Below, in pieces: positions 12,055 through 24,350 of a DNA stretch of 64,000 nt (the stretch's first letter is position 1; every line of letters begins with the position of its first letter). This DNA comes from Phlegmacium glaucopus. Its lineage: Eukaryota; Basidiomycota; Agaricomycetes; Agaricales; Cortinariaceae. Made by a program: the position numbers and the translations under genes. The notes below the pieces were generated by a model. The model had not been told where the DNA came from and made no database searches. It saw nothing but the letters and a program-made list of their open reading frames with translations. The stretch lies in the NCBI GenBank assembly GCA_015039465.1, contig MU130382.1:416386-480385 (forward strand). The letters are read 5' to 3'.

Positions 12055-12832
12055 AGGTAGTTGTCATCCACATCCTGCAAAGTCACATGTGTGAGATGTG
12101 ACATGATCAAAAAAGGAAAGTACATGCTCATTACGGCCAAAAGCATGTCAAAAGCAAGTCCCCCAATGGATTTTGAAAGATATGGTCCCTGAGGTTTGTT
12201 CGAAATAGACCAATTTAGCTGAATTCACATGTAAATTTAAATATATCTGAGAATTGAAGGTGTAGTTTCCACAATAAGACTTGGTACCTAGGGATTGGAT
12301 TGATACATGTCTGAAAAGCCTCATCCCCCCCCCCATATCAGCAATGCCCAGGAAGAGGAAAGCCACTATAGCACATATACAAAATTTGCAGGCCAGGGAA
12401 GAGACTTCTTCATGCAAGCAACAAAAATCAACTGAACTGGACTCGGATTTATCAGATGAAAATGGAGAAATGACATTGGATGATGATGAGATCGTACATC
12501 CAAGTCTTAAAGAGGGCCTTCTTTATATGACTCTAGATCTTTTTTCTCACAGAATGAACAAAAAAGAACCTTCAATGACATGCCATGGGTACCTCAGGGC
12601 TGCTGCTAATATTTTGACATTCCGAGGGAAACTCCTCAAGATCAAATATCCTGATATCCATGAAAACTTGCAGGGATATTAAAAATGATATTATGAAGAG
12701 TTCTCAGGGACTAGATTTGGGGATCTCGCTCATGAACCTAAGATATCTATGAAAACTTTCCTAATATATTCTTGATCCATGTCACATGTGGTCACTTCAC
12801 GTGACTTTGCAGGATGTGGACGACAACTACCT
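12055..12832 (+). mobile_element. 778-base TIR element with TA flanks (Tc1/mariner-like, non-autonomous)
   Basis: The left end AGGTAGTTGTCATCCACA is matched by the inverted right end TGTGGACGACAACTACCT, with similarity over about 50 bases including TCCTGCAAAGTCAC. TA lies directly outside both ends (12,053-54 and 12,833-34), the target duplication expected of Tc1/mariner elements. It contains one short ORF and no catalytic domain, so it cannot move itself. Confidence 0.75.
12281..12682 (+). CDS. Truncated element protein, N-terminal part only
   Basis: Open frame of 133 codons with an internal start MPRKRKATIAHIQNLQ at about 12,344, followed by an acidic stretch (ELDSDLSDENGEMTLDDDE). Basic then acidic N-termini of this style are common in fungal DDE transposases, but no DDE motif is present. 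I infer a leftover of the transposase of this element family. The product, if made, has no assigned role. Confidence 0.35.
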   Translation: MVPRDWIDTCLKSLIPPPISAMPRKRKATIAHIQNLQAREETSSCKQQKSTELDSDLSDENGEMTLDDDEIVHPSLKEGLLYMTLDLFSHRMNKKEPSMTCHGYLRAAANILTFRGKLLKIKYPDIHENLQGY

Positions 12833-13149
12833 TAGGAGGGAGTACTAGGACTGACAGTGAGCAAAGGGAAAACAATAAATGAGGGAGGACTGAAACATTT
12901 GAAACATACCTAGGAGAGACAGTGAGTTGCAGGCCTCTGCTGCCAAAACAATGCAAGAGGAGTGTCTTTTTAGGTGAATGTGAGGCCGCTAAAGTGACCT
13001 CCCCAAATATATTGGCTGAAGCGGGGCTATGACTATAAGAGGGCTGTGAAGGAGTGAGGTGGGGATGGAGGTGGTGAGAAAGATGAAGTGAGAAGCTGAG
13101 GCCAGGGTTAATGGTGTTGGATAGAGGCGAGTTGGATGGCGGCGCAAAC

Positions 13150-13650
13150 AGAAGGGTTATCTCAGATGTAGATTTTCCAGGCTTCTGATGACCAACGGCC
13201 AAGAGCCATGATGATGGAGTCAGAGAGGCCAAGACTGGCATAGAAGGTCACACCCCCTGCTCAGGCCAAGTGCCCTCCGAACGATCTGTCAACAAAAGTG
13301 AAGAGTTTGGTGTCGAACCAGGCATGAGTTGGATGGGAGCCATCTTCACGAAGGAAGAGAGGGAGACGCAGGCCATGGACACTGTCTCGTGCATGAACAA
13401 ATTCACGGAGGAGAGAGACAGGGTTGGTGACCTCCTGGGTTGAAAAAGAGGATTTCAGTGCCATGAAAGAAGGGGTCAGTTTTATGGTACAGAAGGCGAT
13501 AACCAGCATAACCTGGTGAAAAATGGAGAGAGGATTGCTTAATGATCTTACACCAGTTGACATCTTTCTTGTTTTGAAGGATGAGTTTGCCCAAGCGGTG
13601 ACAGCCATAGAAACAACATGACATAATCGTGGCAAAAAAAAGGTCATCAA
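13150..13650 (-). pseudogene. Tyrosine recombinase of the older DIRS-like element
   Basis: Catalyses integration of the DNA copy in this class. Visible: box I arginine in GCHRLGKL (about 13,600, in one frame), a frameshift near 13,440, then REDGSHPTHAWFD, the box II region GGHLA*AGGVTFYASLGL, and GRWSSEAWKIYI with the tyrosine nucleophile. The box II arginine codon is TGA at 13,261-13,263, and a second TGA replaces an arginine at 13,162-13,164. Both fit CGA to TGA. Inactive. Confidence 0.75.
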
Positions 13651-13914
13651 AATTCCCAGTGGATTTAGCTGTTAGGGCAACCTACATATAAGAGGAGATT
13701 AGGACTCTAGGGAGAGTTTACAGTCTATAAAAACTAGGTGACAATAGCAATGAGCTAGCAAAGTAGGGAATTCCAGTTAATAATGAGATAAGGACAGTAA
13801 TTACTGACTACTACTTGAAATAAGGTGGTAGCCAAACAATAGCAAACAAGTATGTAAGCAAGTCAAAATAAGGATAAAATATAAACAGTGAAGGTGGTAT
13901 ATACCTCTGGGTTG

Positions 13915-14208
13915 TCCCCTGACATTAGCTGTATTGACAAAGGATGAGAGACGGAGGGAACTATATGCTGTGACAGAGTCGAGACTATCAGTCCATAAGA
14001 GGACCTTTTGCGGGGGTGAAGGGAAGATCACTATGTGATGGATGGCAGAGAGGATGGCTATGAGTTCAAGGAAGAAGATATCTATCTTTTCCTTGGTGTT
14101 TGATGGAGCCATTGCATACATAAATCCACGACCGGCATAAACAAAGGAAAGACCAAGATGCAGGCTGGCATCTGACCACAACTCGAAATCTGCTTCATTA
14201 TCATTCAA
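13915..14208 (-). pseudogene. RNase H domain of the older DIRS-like element
   Basis: Starts FELWSDASLHLGLSFVYA and continues through KIDIFFLELIAILSAIHH and KVLLWTDSLDSVTAYSSL, giving the D, E and D of an RNase H fold. The coding similarity begins exactly beside the TIR element at 14,213, which separates it from upstream sequence near 15.4 kb. Confidence 0.7.
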
Positions 14209-14212
14209 GGTC

Positions 14213-15387
14213 TTTACACTAAGCCACTAATTCCGATCGGACTAATCAGAGTCCAATTGGATTCTGATTGGATTCCGAGCAGTCCAATTGGACTCAAATT
14301 TGGCTGGAGCACCAGCCATTTTCAAATTTTGAGTCCGAGCCCAGTCCGAGCCCAGTCTGAGTTCAGTCCGAGTAAATTGCTTGGACTACTCAGAATCTGA
14401 TTGGACTGTGTGTCATCGGATTCTGATCGGACTTACATAGACTTAGTCCAAGTAAATTGCTTAGACTACTTGTTTGTACCCATGTTTGTACCCATGTTTG
14501 TCCTCTTCCCACACAGACCATTGGTCACATGATCACAAATAAGCATGATTTCAAGCATATGGTGGGTCAGAGTAGATTACATAAGATTCCAAAAAAGGAA
14601 ATTTTTTAAAGATGGTAGAGAATTGTTTTAGGACCCTGAATATGTTTAAATTCTATTAATAGCAGCTCTGCTTATTGAGAAAATTGCAAAATACTTTCCT
14701 GGATGCGGCGGTTGAACATTCTATATGAAAATTCAAGGTCTTTGCTGCGATCCACCAGATCTGATCAGATCTGCTCAGATGGTCAGATCTGAGCAGAATG
14801 GAAACTATATACCTCCCTAACCTTAATAAAACCCTAACCAAACCTTAACTCAAACCTTAACCAAACCTTAACCAAACCTTAACCAAACCTTAACAGAAGT
14901 AGCTAGTAGGTCTCTATTTTCTCAGATCCACTTAGAATCTGAGCAGATCTGAGCAGATCTGGTTGGATATAACAATTCTGATCAGATCTGATCAGATCTG
15001 GTGGGGGACAGAAAAGTACTGGAAAATTAATAAATTCTAAATAAATTCTAAGGGACTCCCAGGGCCTCCTGATGTGATTTAATCCAGATGGTCAATGCAC
15101 CAGGATGCACTAAAGGTGTCAAGATCATTTTTCCTGATGCAGTCCGAGTTCAGTCCGAGCTGAGTCCGAGCTGAGTCCGAGTCCAAGTAATTTTTTACTT
15201 GGACTCGGACTCAGCTCGGACTCAGCTTGTACTGGACTTGGACTCACTCGGACTGAGCTCGGACTGAACTCAGACTGAACTCGGACTGAACTCGGACTGA
15301 CTCGGACTGAACTCGGACTTTTGATGTTTTTACTCGGACTACTCGGATTCCGATCAGATTCCGATCGGACTGGTGGGTGAGTGTAAA
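14213..15387 (+). mobile_element. 1.2 kb TIR element with TTTACACT ends and AGTCCGAG subterminal repeats
   Basis: Left end TTTACACT..CCACTAATTCCGATCGGAC pairs with right end GTCCGATCGG-like sequence and AGTGTAAA. GTC lies outside both ends (14,210-12 and 15,388-90). Inside each end are many short repeats (AGTCCGAG, TCCAATTGGA; 14,235-14,470 and 15,140-15,370). The centre shares about 300 bases, inverted, with 23.56-23.88 kb. No ORF: non-autonomous. Superfamily not determined. Confidence 0.7.
14752..15004 (+). mobile_element. 253-base MITE nested in the TIR element
   Basis: Ends CCACCAGATCTGATCAGATC and its inverse TCTGATCAGATCTGGTGG. The related, inverted copy at 23.56-23.88 kb lacks this piece, so it serves as an empty site. 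The inside holds an 11-12 base repeat (AAACCTTAACC) at 14,826-14,892. Confidence 0.7.
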
Positions 15388-16655
15388 GTCTTGTATCATT
15401 CCATCAGGTAGCATTCACAAAGTGGACTCCAATCGCTTTTGGAATGATATTAATTAGCCACTTGAAGTTACGCTGATAGGACTGAAAATTGAATACCTAT
15501 GGATTATTCATTTTTCATAATATTATTCTTCAATTGAATCAAAAAGATCAATAAACCAACCATGAATTAATCTACAAATTGATAGTGTAAGGGTCAAAAG
15601 TGTTGACTACACTTGTTGATTAAACTGGAAATTGCAAAGTTTTGAATGTTAACTCAGCAGATAACTATGATCTGAATTGATCTATTTATCATACTGTAAA
15701 ATAACACTACAAAAAGTTCAGACTATAACCATACAAAAATCCATAATGGTCTAAATGAACAACTTGCAATCTAAAGTAACTATCAAGTCTACAACTGTGA
15801 AGAAATTTGTCATACAAGTCCTAGGATGATATCAGTAAACATCAATAAAGTTCCTGAAACAGTGAAACACTTTGTGACATTTGTGACATTTTTGTGACAT
15901 TTTTGACATTATGACGTCATGAGACATATGATATCATAGAACAAGGCATGATATCATAACACCAAGGCATGACATCAAAAACAAGGCATGATATCATAAC
16001 ATAGACATGACATCACAGACTCTTACCTAATTTTGTTTCTCATTTATGTATATAAGTAACTAGAAAGCACCAGTAACATTAGTGAATTTGCACTCATTCT
16101 TTCTTTCCCAAGTTTCACAAACAGTGAATTGGCACAAGTTAGAAAGAACTTACAAGTGGACTTGTCCTACTTCACTCAGTTCAAAGAATATTAAATCCTA
16201 AAGGGACTTGTCTTTGTTCTGTTTAAACAAAGAATATTAAATCCTAAAGGGACTTGTCTTTGGAGTTGGAATATTAAAGCCTTTGTCAGAGTCTGAGGAG
16301 AAATCCTTGTACTATAAAGCTGTTTCATAGTCTGCCTGTGGGACTTTAAATCATTTGTTTTTGGAACTGTTCATAGAATATTAAATCCTAAAGGGACTTG
16401 TCTATGTTCATCCAAATTGGGTTATCATATAAACAAAGAATATTGAACCCCAAACAGGGAATAATCTTTGTCTATCAAATCACAATCTCATATAGTCTGA
16501 GAAATTGGACTTTAAACACTGGTCAAATTAGGAAGGAAGAGAGAAAAGAGAAAAGACAAGTTGTGAAAGATAGTCTAAAAAGGATTGGACTTTAAACCTG
16601 TATTTAGAAGTTCTATTCAAGAGTATACTGGTTATACTTTCAAGGAAACCCCAAC
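15388..16655. repeat. AT-rich region with short tandem repeats
   Basis: Repeats of AAGGCATGATATCATAAC type at 15,910-16,010, and at least three copies of a unit containing ATTAAATCCTAAAGGGACTT (16,188, 16,228, 16,378) up to about 16,570. No supported gene. It lies between the RNase H and RT remnants of the DIRS-like element. Confidence 0.5.
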
Positions 16656-16901
16656 TTGCCTAATACAGAAATTTGTTATTGGTTGCTGGTTGTTGGATTT
16701 GTTTTGAACATTTCCTTAAACAGTCATCTTAGAAATACAAATTCAAAAACCATATCAACACACGACATCCGCATTAAGGGAGATACCGGCATTCATGAGG
16801 GTCTTGCCAGCGATCTTATGGTAGAATTCAGAAAGAGCTGGTCAACCGAGGGGAAGGACATTAAACACCCAATTCAAATATCCACCTACTCGGAGCCAGT
16901 C

Positions 16902-17804
16902 TCAGAGGGAAGGCCTTTGTCCCAGAGTGGCAAGGAAGGCTCGGATGGCTGTGATGATGTCAGCAATTGCATCGTCGGTAAGGGTCAGCGTTCCTTGATT
17001 GATATCAACATAGAAGCCAATGGTCTTCAATTTGGCACCAAATTCTTGTTTCTTTTCATTCCATGGACATCCAATCTTGTCCCATAACATAAGAAGTTGA
17101 GCTTGCTGACGGGGTCGTGAAACTCCCTTGTAAAGGACAAAATCAGATGCTCAAGCCCAAGAGAAGAAATTGTCCATAAAGTCATGAAGATCCTTGATGC
17201 TGAATTTCTTGATTCCAATCCAACACATAAGCCCTGAGACAGAACACCAACAACAAGGAGACACTCGGTTTCCAAAGACTAAGCGGTGAACAAGGTGCCA
17301 AACACCTTCGACATCAATGACTTGCCTGAGTTGATAGATTGGATGGGCCAGAAGGTTCAGGAACGCCAATGCTACATCAGACTTCCATGTGACAAGAGGC
17401 TCATCAGGAAAGGACTGTTTGGCGTTGAAAATTACCTGACCAAAGGTTTGCATATCGTCGTAGCAAACTTTTGCCTCAGATCATGGAATAAACTCATTGA
17501 GTCCGGAGGCGGTGTGGTCAGTAACAACTCGAGCCTTTCCTTTCTGCCAGATGACAAAGATTGGAGAAATCTTCATACCTGGGAGGAGAATATTGGAATC
17601 GAGAGGTGGGGACCATCGACAGGCTCGGATCTCATCATCATGAAAGGCTCGGATAGCGTCTATGTCAGCCTGCTCAGTTGCATAGTTTGGGATGGCATTG
17701 TCACGGTCATCTTCCCAGTTGCCTTCATCAAATGGCCAGAAGCCATATTGTAAACTATTCATAACAGACTTGATGAAAGGTTGATTGGGATGATCATATA
17801 GCAT
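16902..17804 (-). pseudogene. Reverse transcriptase of the older DIRS-like element
   Basis: Pieces in three frames: HPNQPFIKSVMNSLQYGFWP through PIFVIWQKGKARVVTDHTAS (17,804-17,481), QTFGQVIFNAKQ through the palm (17,453-17,151), and KIGCPWNEKKQEFGAKLKTI (17,090-16,902). The expected Y-x-D-D box reads FMDN, so a catalytic aspartate is lost. At least two frame changes. Adjacent to the gag remnant upstream on the same strand. Confidence 0.7.
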
Positions 17805-17993
17805 TTATTCGAAACAATTCACATTAAAAGGAGTTTCGACATGTATGAAATCATGTAATGCAAGTAAAGTGGATTGAATGCCAGGGTCATTCAGGAGATG
17901 AGGAGGTGGTGAAGCGAGAGGGCTAGCTGTCTCAGTGGCCAAAGCCGAGGGAGATAACAGGGGCGATGGCAAGGATTTGTCCCAGACGAATCC

Positions 17994-18840
17994 TCACTTG
18001 AATTGTGGAACTTCTGATATGAATTCACCAGCTTTCCGCTTAAGCTGTTGAGTACCTGCGGATTGTGCTTCATGGGCTTTACGCCTGGCCACCTCTAGTT
18101 GTTGCTGTTCTCTGATGCTGACAACGCCGGGTGAGAGCTGAGAAGCATTCGCCCTTGTCTTTGGCTTGATGAGGTCCATTGCATTCACTGCACTCGTTGT
18201 GCTGACAACTGAAACAGCATGTATTGCCCTCACAACTACCCAGGTTCCAGTTTTGACATATTGTATCAGAACACTTATGCGGCCCCTTGTAAGTAACCAT
18301 GGATCATTTTTTACCTGATGAGGATGAAGGAGCCAATGTAACGTGAGACGAACTGAGGAGCTGAGAGAGCAGAGGGAATGGAAGGGTGTCTTTGCTGCTG
18401 TCAAGGTGGCAAGGCTGGCGAGCATAACACTCATGAGAGTCATGGTCATACTTAATAGCAGGGAGAGGTGACAAAGTAGCCTGGAACATATTAATGATGA
18501 CTTCACGGTACGAGGAAAGTTCCACTTTCCGGTGAGGGTAGAAAAGTAATACTGCATTGACCCAGGCGTCATACAGACACATCCACTCTGCTTCAGAGAC
18601 AATAGCGCATCTTGAAGAGATAGAATTCTTCTCGAGTAATGTGAATCTGTCATTGAGTTCCTTCGCCTCATTGTTAGGGTTGTAGCCTGGCTCGAGAGTG
18701 ACAAAGAATTTCTCAAAGTCAACATATTTATCAAGAATGACGAGTCTCCAAATTGAGTTTGCGATTGGCTTGCAAATCTTTTGCCCCTGGGCCTTAATGA
18801 TGAGGTTCTCAAAATATTTCTGATTGGTGTATGCAATTTT
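17994..18840 (-). pseudogene. Gag-like protein of the older DIRS-like element, C-terminal half with zinc finger
   Basis: The frame from 18,836 gives YTNQKYFENLIIKAQGQKIC and WRLVILDKYVDFEKFFVTLE, typical of fungal gag-like proteins. The end (about 18,290-18,140) carries the cysteine/histidine array CQNWNLGSCEGNTC, CQHNECSEC, with GPHQAKDKGEC. Several frame changes mean no complete protein. Nucleic-acid packaging is inferred from the family. Confidence 0.6.
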
Positions 18841-18844
18841 ACAT

Positions 18845-19560
18845 TTCTGTGTTTAATTCAGGTGAGGGTCCTCAAACACAGAGTCCTCGACATCTGCGAT
18901 GTGAGGCACCATGGCCAAAACTGATTTAAAGAGGGAGGACGAAGGTGAGACCTCTTGGCTGAAGAGCTCAAGCATCTTATCAAACACATTTGGTGATAGA
19001 TCGGATGCTGCGACATGAGATGCTGGATTGGAGTTGAGTTTGGCCTGGAGTGTTGCCCAGGCTGCCTCCTCGACAGCTCTGTCTCGGTCCTCTTGATATT
19101 GCGGACCAATTCCAACACTGGGAGGATGATTCACAAGGTGGAGAAGCCTGCCTATTAGCCTTAGCATGATGGATCTTGATCTGTTGTTTAAAGTCATTGA
19201 GATAATTAATGGCTTTTATGACCTTGAGACCAAGGCTTTTAAGGGAGTCAGCAAGGGCCATGGCCAAGAGATCCCTTTTGACAGCATCATCCACCAGTTT
19301 CTCGCAAGCAATTGCTCTGGCATTGATGGATGAATTGGACACACAAGCAGATGCATTGGTCCTGGCATTTTCAGACTCTGTAGCACCCTGAGATAGGACA
19401 TTAGGGTTGCTCACTGGCATGAGGGAAGGTATAGACAATGGTGAGGAATGAGCTGAATTTGAAGGAAAAAATGGATGGGTGCGAGTACACAGAGAAGGCT
19501 TGTATTGAAACAGATAAATAGACAGAAAATGAACTATTCTGAGGTGAGACAACAGCACAC
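18845..19560 (-). pseudogene. Gag-like protein of the older DIRS-like element, N-terminal half
   Basis: The frame from about 19,410 reads ARAIACEKLVDDAVKRDLLA and SLKSLGLKVIKAINYLNDFK, then shifts near 19,130 into ELSRRQPGQ / VEEAAWATLQAKLNSNPASH and SLFKSVLAMVPHIADVEDSV ending 18,853. The change of frame between the two good segments indicates decay. Confidence 0.5.
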
Positions 19561-19735
19561 GATTCCTCAACTCTTGACCCTCATGTCTCAGCACAGCATC
19601 AGCCAAACAGAGGCACTGTGCCAAAACAGCCTCAAGTTGAGCAAGCAGGCAGTGGGGCAATGCGAGAATTGCCTGGCAGCATACATGATGCACAGAGGGC
19701 TGTCAGCTGGGAAAAAGGGGGCACATGAGGGCTAG

Positions 19736-20304
19736 TGCTTGAAAGTCCGGTTAGGTCCGATTATTTGGTGCCCAGGGGCTCTAACCGAGACCGAGACCGG
19801 TTAGGCTTTGTTCCCAAACCCAAAATAACCTAACCGGACCAAAAATAACTGACCAAAACCGGTTAGTTGCAGTTACTAACCAGTTAGGACCGAAAAAATG
19901 AAAAACCTGGTTATAACCAGGCAAGACCGTACATATTTCTCTCAATAAACATTATTTCCACGCATCGTAGCTTTAAAATGAGCCCAAGAACGCTAAATTT
20001 GATGAAGAATTGACAAAGCTATGATAATATTCTTGAAAGTCTACTTTTGGCCAATATTTTAAAGATTTGACCATAACTCAGTCAGATTTTTAGTGTTTCT
20101 CACGTTTTTGGGTGCGTTTTGAAGGGGTATAATAGGGTCATTTATAACCGGTTATAACCGGTTTTTTAACGGTTAGCTAACCGCAAAATAACCGGTTATT
20201 TTATTTTCAGAATCAACTAACCACTAACTGCGGTCCGGTCTTTTTGCGGTTAGGTCCAGTCCAGTCTTGGTTATTTTCCGGTTAATTAACCGGACTTTCA
20301 AGCA
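19736..20304 (+). mobile_element. 569-base MITE with TGCTTGAAAGTCCGGTTA ends
   Basis: Left TGCTTGAAAGTCCGGTTAG, right inverse TAACCGGACTTTCAAGCA. CTAG stands directly outside both ends (19,732-35 and 20,305-08). The inside is full of AACCGGTTA variants. No ORF. It interrupts the region upstream of the DIRS-like gag. Confidence 0.75.
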
Positions 20305-22642
20305 CTAGTGAGGGCGCAGAGGCCTCCAGAAAGCCTCCTTACCCTCGGAACCTGCCTTTATGTCGAGACAAACACAAGTCAGACTGAGCAGACTCATTTT
20401 GTACCCTCTGCTGTGTCTCTCCTCGACGTCAGTGATAGACATTTCATATTTGTAATCTTGCATTGTTTACTTGTCACCGCTTCAGTGCGCTATAAATCAT
20501 TGTGAGTGTTGTATATAAACACCCACCAGAGAGCAGTGGACCGGTCTTTAGGTCAAGAGACTCCGTGTTATTCATTTAGGGAAGGCTTAGCCTTAGACTT
20601 GTAACACACAGAGGTAGGGGGAAAGAATAGAGATGAGGAGGATAAGGATGAAGATGACTAGACAGGTGGCCAAGGTAGAGGATGAGGATGAGGATGAATA
20701 AGAAAGAGTCTTCAGTAAGACTATAGCAGCAGAAAGTATGGATAGATTGACAGTAAGGGACTAAAAAAAGGCAAACTTAGAGGGAGGAATTCACTGGAAT
20801 TCCACTGAGAAGATGACTGTTGGGAAGTAAGAATGAATTGAGGTGAACTACCTATCCTGGTACAAAAGAGCAGTATTTATACCCTAAGGATGAGGCTATG
20901 TAGAATAATAAAAAAGAAAGAAGTACACACTGTCAAAGGAAGAAAGATGGAGAGAGGACAGCTGCGAGAAGAAAAGAACAATGGAAAAGAAGAAGGAACA
21001 ATAAAAAAATCTGTAAAAGTGTCAAAGTGCAAGAGAAAGGAAGAGAAGGCAGTGTACACAGTCCAATAGCAAAAATATATCAACTCCATAGCCGTGTGGT
21101 CATGTCAAAAATGTGAAAGGTCCTGAGTCAACACTTGAAAGGTGCAGCCTTGTTCCCGAGAAAATACTACTGCCCATGATCCCATGTTGCGCAGCCTTGA
21201 TAACACTTGACACACTGCGAGAATAATCCTCTGCTGCTGATTCATCTGCAATTCCTGCTTAGTTGTGATCCTCCTGGACTTCCTAAACTGTCATAAAGAG
21301 GGTGGGAAGGCTTCAGGTACCGCATGAATGATGGTTTTGGCAGTGAATGATAAGATAAGAGGTAGATAATTGAGGATAAGGGACTGAGTGCGATCCAAGA
21401 GCGAGGGATGGCAAGGTAGATAGCTGAGGGAAAGACTTGTGGGTCCATAGCCACAACAACAATGACAAAGCCTTTTACATAATGGGATATGTAGCTGATG
21501 CGTCCATAAACAGGCCGCTCTTGAAATGATGGGCCAAAGATTCAATTGAACGCGAGCCAATGACCAATGCAAATAGTAGATTGATTGCTTTGTTGGATCA
21601 CTAACCAAGGGACAAATGGATGGTAGATGTTTAGGAGCACGTCAATAGTATAAATGATGGAGAACATAGTGTGAGACATTGAGAATATGATGAGTGATGA
21701 GGGTGATAACATTGAATGAATGATTTTGTCGACCAGGAACACAATTCAGGGCTGCTTCCAAAATAGGTAAGTGAATTCAAAGTCCACTTATTTTCATGAT
21801 GGCGGCTTTTAAGCTTTCTTCTCACACTGCTACCAATCAATATTGGTGCGCTGATAGGACCCAGGAGACATCTAGGGATGTAAACACACCATTTTCGCGG
21901 TTTCACAACCTTTGCAGTATACTCGCGGATGCTCACATATCGTTGCGGATACTTGCAGATCATCGCAGGTCATCGCACATACTCGCACATACTCGCAGCT
22001 CATTGCAGAACACTTGCAGATCATCGCAGATGCTTGCAGTCATCACCAACATTCACATTATCATTTGCAGTTGCCAGCTGTTCTTGCAATCATTAAACAC
22101 AACTCAAACAAAGGTCACTCAGGTGACTGTATTACTCATCACCTTTATTTTTATCTTGTCTCCTTTATTTGGCTCTTATCTCCTATGTTTCATTACCAAT
22201 TTACCGGATCCATGTGACTCCGCTTTAACCCACATTTTACATTCTTGTTTCACCTTTCCGCACTTAGCTATTGCTAGTTACTATATTATTAGCAGTAGCA
22301 AGTAGGGTAAAGACAGGGGAGAACAGACGAATTACCACACTTTTGATCCCACCTTTGGAACGTTGTACTAAGCTACTCTTGCACTCCTTCAAAATCATCC
22401 TGCAGGCTTCGCTTTTTCTGCGCATTATCTCGCACTTTAAAGCGAACCTTTGCACCTCATAAAACCTCACTATCACCTACTGAAGAGAACTACATCAACC
22501 CCACGAACTGCGTACTACTTGCGGTCTGTCCCCACCGCAGGTACATCAGCGCGATAGCACGTGACCATGGTCTGAGCTTGCTGTGCATACCAGAGGCCCA
22601 TGAAAGTTGATCATTGGACTTGTGTAAAGACATCAAGTTATC
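20305..22642. other. Region without a recognised gene
   Basis: 20,305-20,640 contains TATATAAAC at 20,511 and could be the promoter end of the DIRS-like element. 20,600-21,100 is GA-rich. 21,890-22,060 holds degenerate repeats of GCAGATCATCGCA/ACTCGCA type. No coding frame is convincing. Confidence 0.4.
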
Positions 22643-23404
22643 TTTACAGCTACCTGCAAAAACGTAGGCAGGTTTACATATTTCCCTAGCTGCGCCTATG
22701 TTTACACCAAACAACTACTTTTAGTAAGACCCTTCATACGCAGTCATTCTTGCTCCAACACTACTCCAAGCCTCCACATCGCCCATTTTTGAGGCTGGCA
22801 CCCAATACTATGTCATCGATAATGGTGACCACACTGACCCTTGTAGATGTTGATGACCCTTATGCTCTACCCGTCATACCCAAGGTGTAAAGAGGTACCC
22901 AATGTTATCAAGGTAAGAATCACATCACAATTTACCATGGATCACAACTACTACGCTAACTATAAGCAACATGTTCAGCCTGGTGGAATGGCTGCCTTTT
23001 TGCTAGGTCTAGGACCTATGCTGCCCCCATGACCTGAGGAAGTTGCAGTTGCTGTCGCAAATTGCATGATCGATGGCCTTGATGGCCAACAGCAGGTTAA
23101 CAACAATCCCCAGCTCCAGATTGACCCTGGTACATTTTTTCCCTTTTTTTCATCACTCACCTTCATAGTACTCACCGTGACCAAGGTGCCCGCATCTTGA
23201 CTCACATCCCTGTCACTGTGAATAACAACAAGTCTACCAGGGATATTGAGTTTCAACCTGATATCTCTCATGAGGACTTTGTCAGTTGAGTCTGCGCCCA
23301 CATGGGGCTTGATCTGGTTGTTGCTCAACTTGGCTGGAAATTGAACGATGATCCACATCAGGAAAAATGATTTTGGCCCTAGGTAGCCTTGGGTAATTTG
23401 TTAG

Positions 23405-24350
23405 TATCACATCACTACTCAGGACATCCCAGGACACCCCAGGACACCCCAGGACATCCTAGAGCAGCACAGGTAAAATTTGAGTGTTACACACTTATCC
23501 AAGGACACCTCAGGACAACCTAGGACAGCATAGATAAAGTTTTGACTGTCACCCATTTTCTCAGGACACCTTTAGTGTATCCTGGTGCATTGACCATCTG
23601 GATTAAATCACATCAGGAGGCCCTGGGAGTCCCTTAGAATTTATGAATTTTGCTAGAAAATCTTTAACCGCCGCGTCCAGGAAAGTATTTTGCAGTTTTC
23701 TCAATAAGGAGAGCTGCTATTAATATAATTTAAACATATTCAGGGTCCTAAAACAATTCTCTACCATCTTTAAAAAATTTCCTTTTTTGGAATTTATGTA
23801 ATCTACCCTGACCCAGCACCATATGCTTGAAATCATGCTTATCTGTGATCATGTGACCAATGGTCTGTGCGCCATCCAAAAGATATATAAACCACCCACA
23901 ATTTTGTTTTCTTATTTCCTACTTCCCCAGTATTATACTAGTATATTTATGTATCACTATTTTATTATTATTTTATTACTAGTATATATGATGTTTGAGA
24001 TAATTGAATATAATTTTATTATTATTATTATTATTATTATTCTGTTGTGTGAGACCACTCAAATATCTGGTTTATATATGTTTTCTAGCATCAGATCCAA
24101 AGGGACTAAGGCTGCCTCAGGATGCTCTCAGGTTGCCTCAGGTTGCTCTCAGGTTGCCTCAGGTTGCCTCAGGATGCCTCAGTCAGGCTTGCCTCAGGAT
24201 GCTCTCAGGTTGCCTCAGGTTGCCCCAGGACAGCCTAAGACTTTTCATACATAGGTAACTTGCACCCCAGGGCGACCTCTTGACCTGAGTGCCCTGAGCT
24301 GCCTGGGGCACCCCCAGGACATTTCAGGACAGCCTAGGGCAGAAGTCATT
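23405..24350 (+). mobile_element. Non-autonomous repeat element with CAGGACACCC / CAGGTTGCCT arrays
   Basis: Short tandem repeats lie at both sides (CAGGACACCCC at 23,420-23,570; CAGGTTGCCTCAGG at 24,105-24,240). The core 23,560-23,880 is an inverted relative of 14,510-15,130. It has the same architecture as the elements at 14.2 and 24.8 kb but different subterminal repeats. Exact ends not resolved. Confidence 0.5.

Larger units (their letters stand above)
12833..19700 (-). mobile_element. Decayed DIRS-like (tyrosine-recombinase) retroelement, older copy
   Basis: Reading the minus strand from 19.7 to 13.1 kb gives gag-like protein, zinc-finger gag tail, reverse transcriptase, RNase H and tyrosine recombinase, the order of DIRS/Ngaro elements. 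It is split by a TIR element at 14,213-15,387 and by AT-rich repeats at 15.4-16.65 kb. I cannot find its terminal repeats. Confidence 0.7.

Noticed and set aside
14826..14892. Telomere-like AAACCTTAACC repeats
   Set aside because: The unit is irregular, short, and lies inside a MITE; it is not the CCCTAA repeat of fungal chromosome ends.
17286..17753. 155-codon plus-strand ORF
   Set aside because: Shadow of the minus-strand DIRS reverse transcriptase remnant.
21890..22060. CRISPR-like array
   Set aside because: The GCAGATCATCGCA repeats are degenerate and adjacent without unique spacers, and the organism is eukaryotic.
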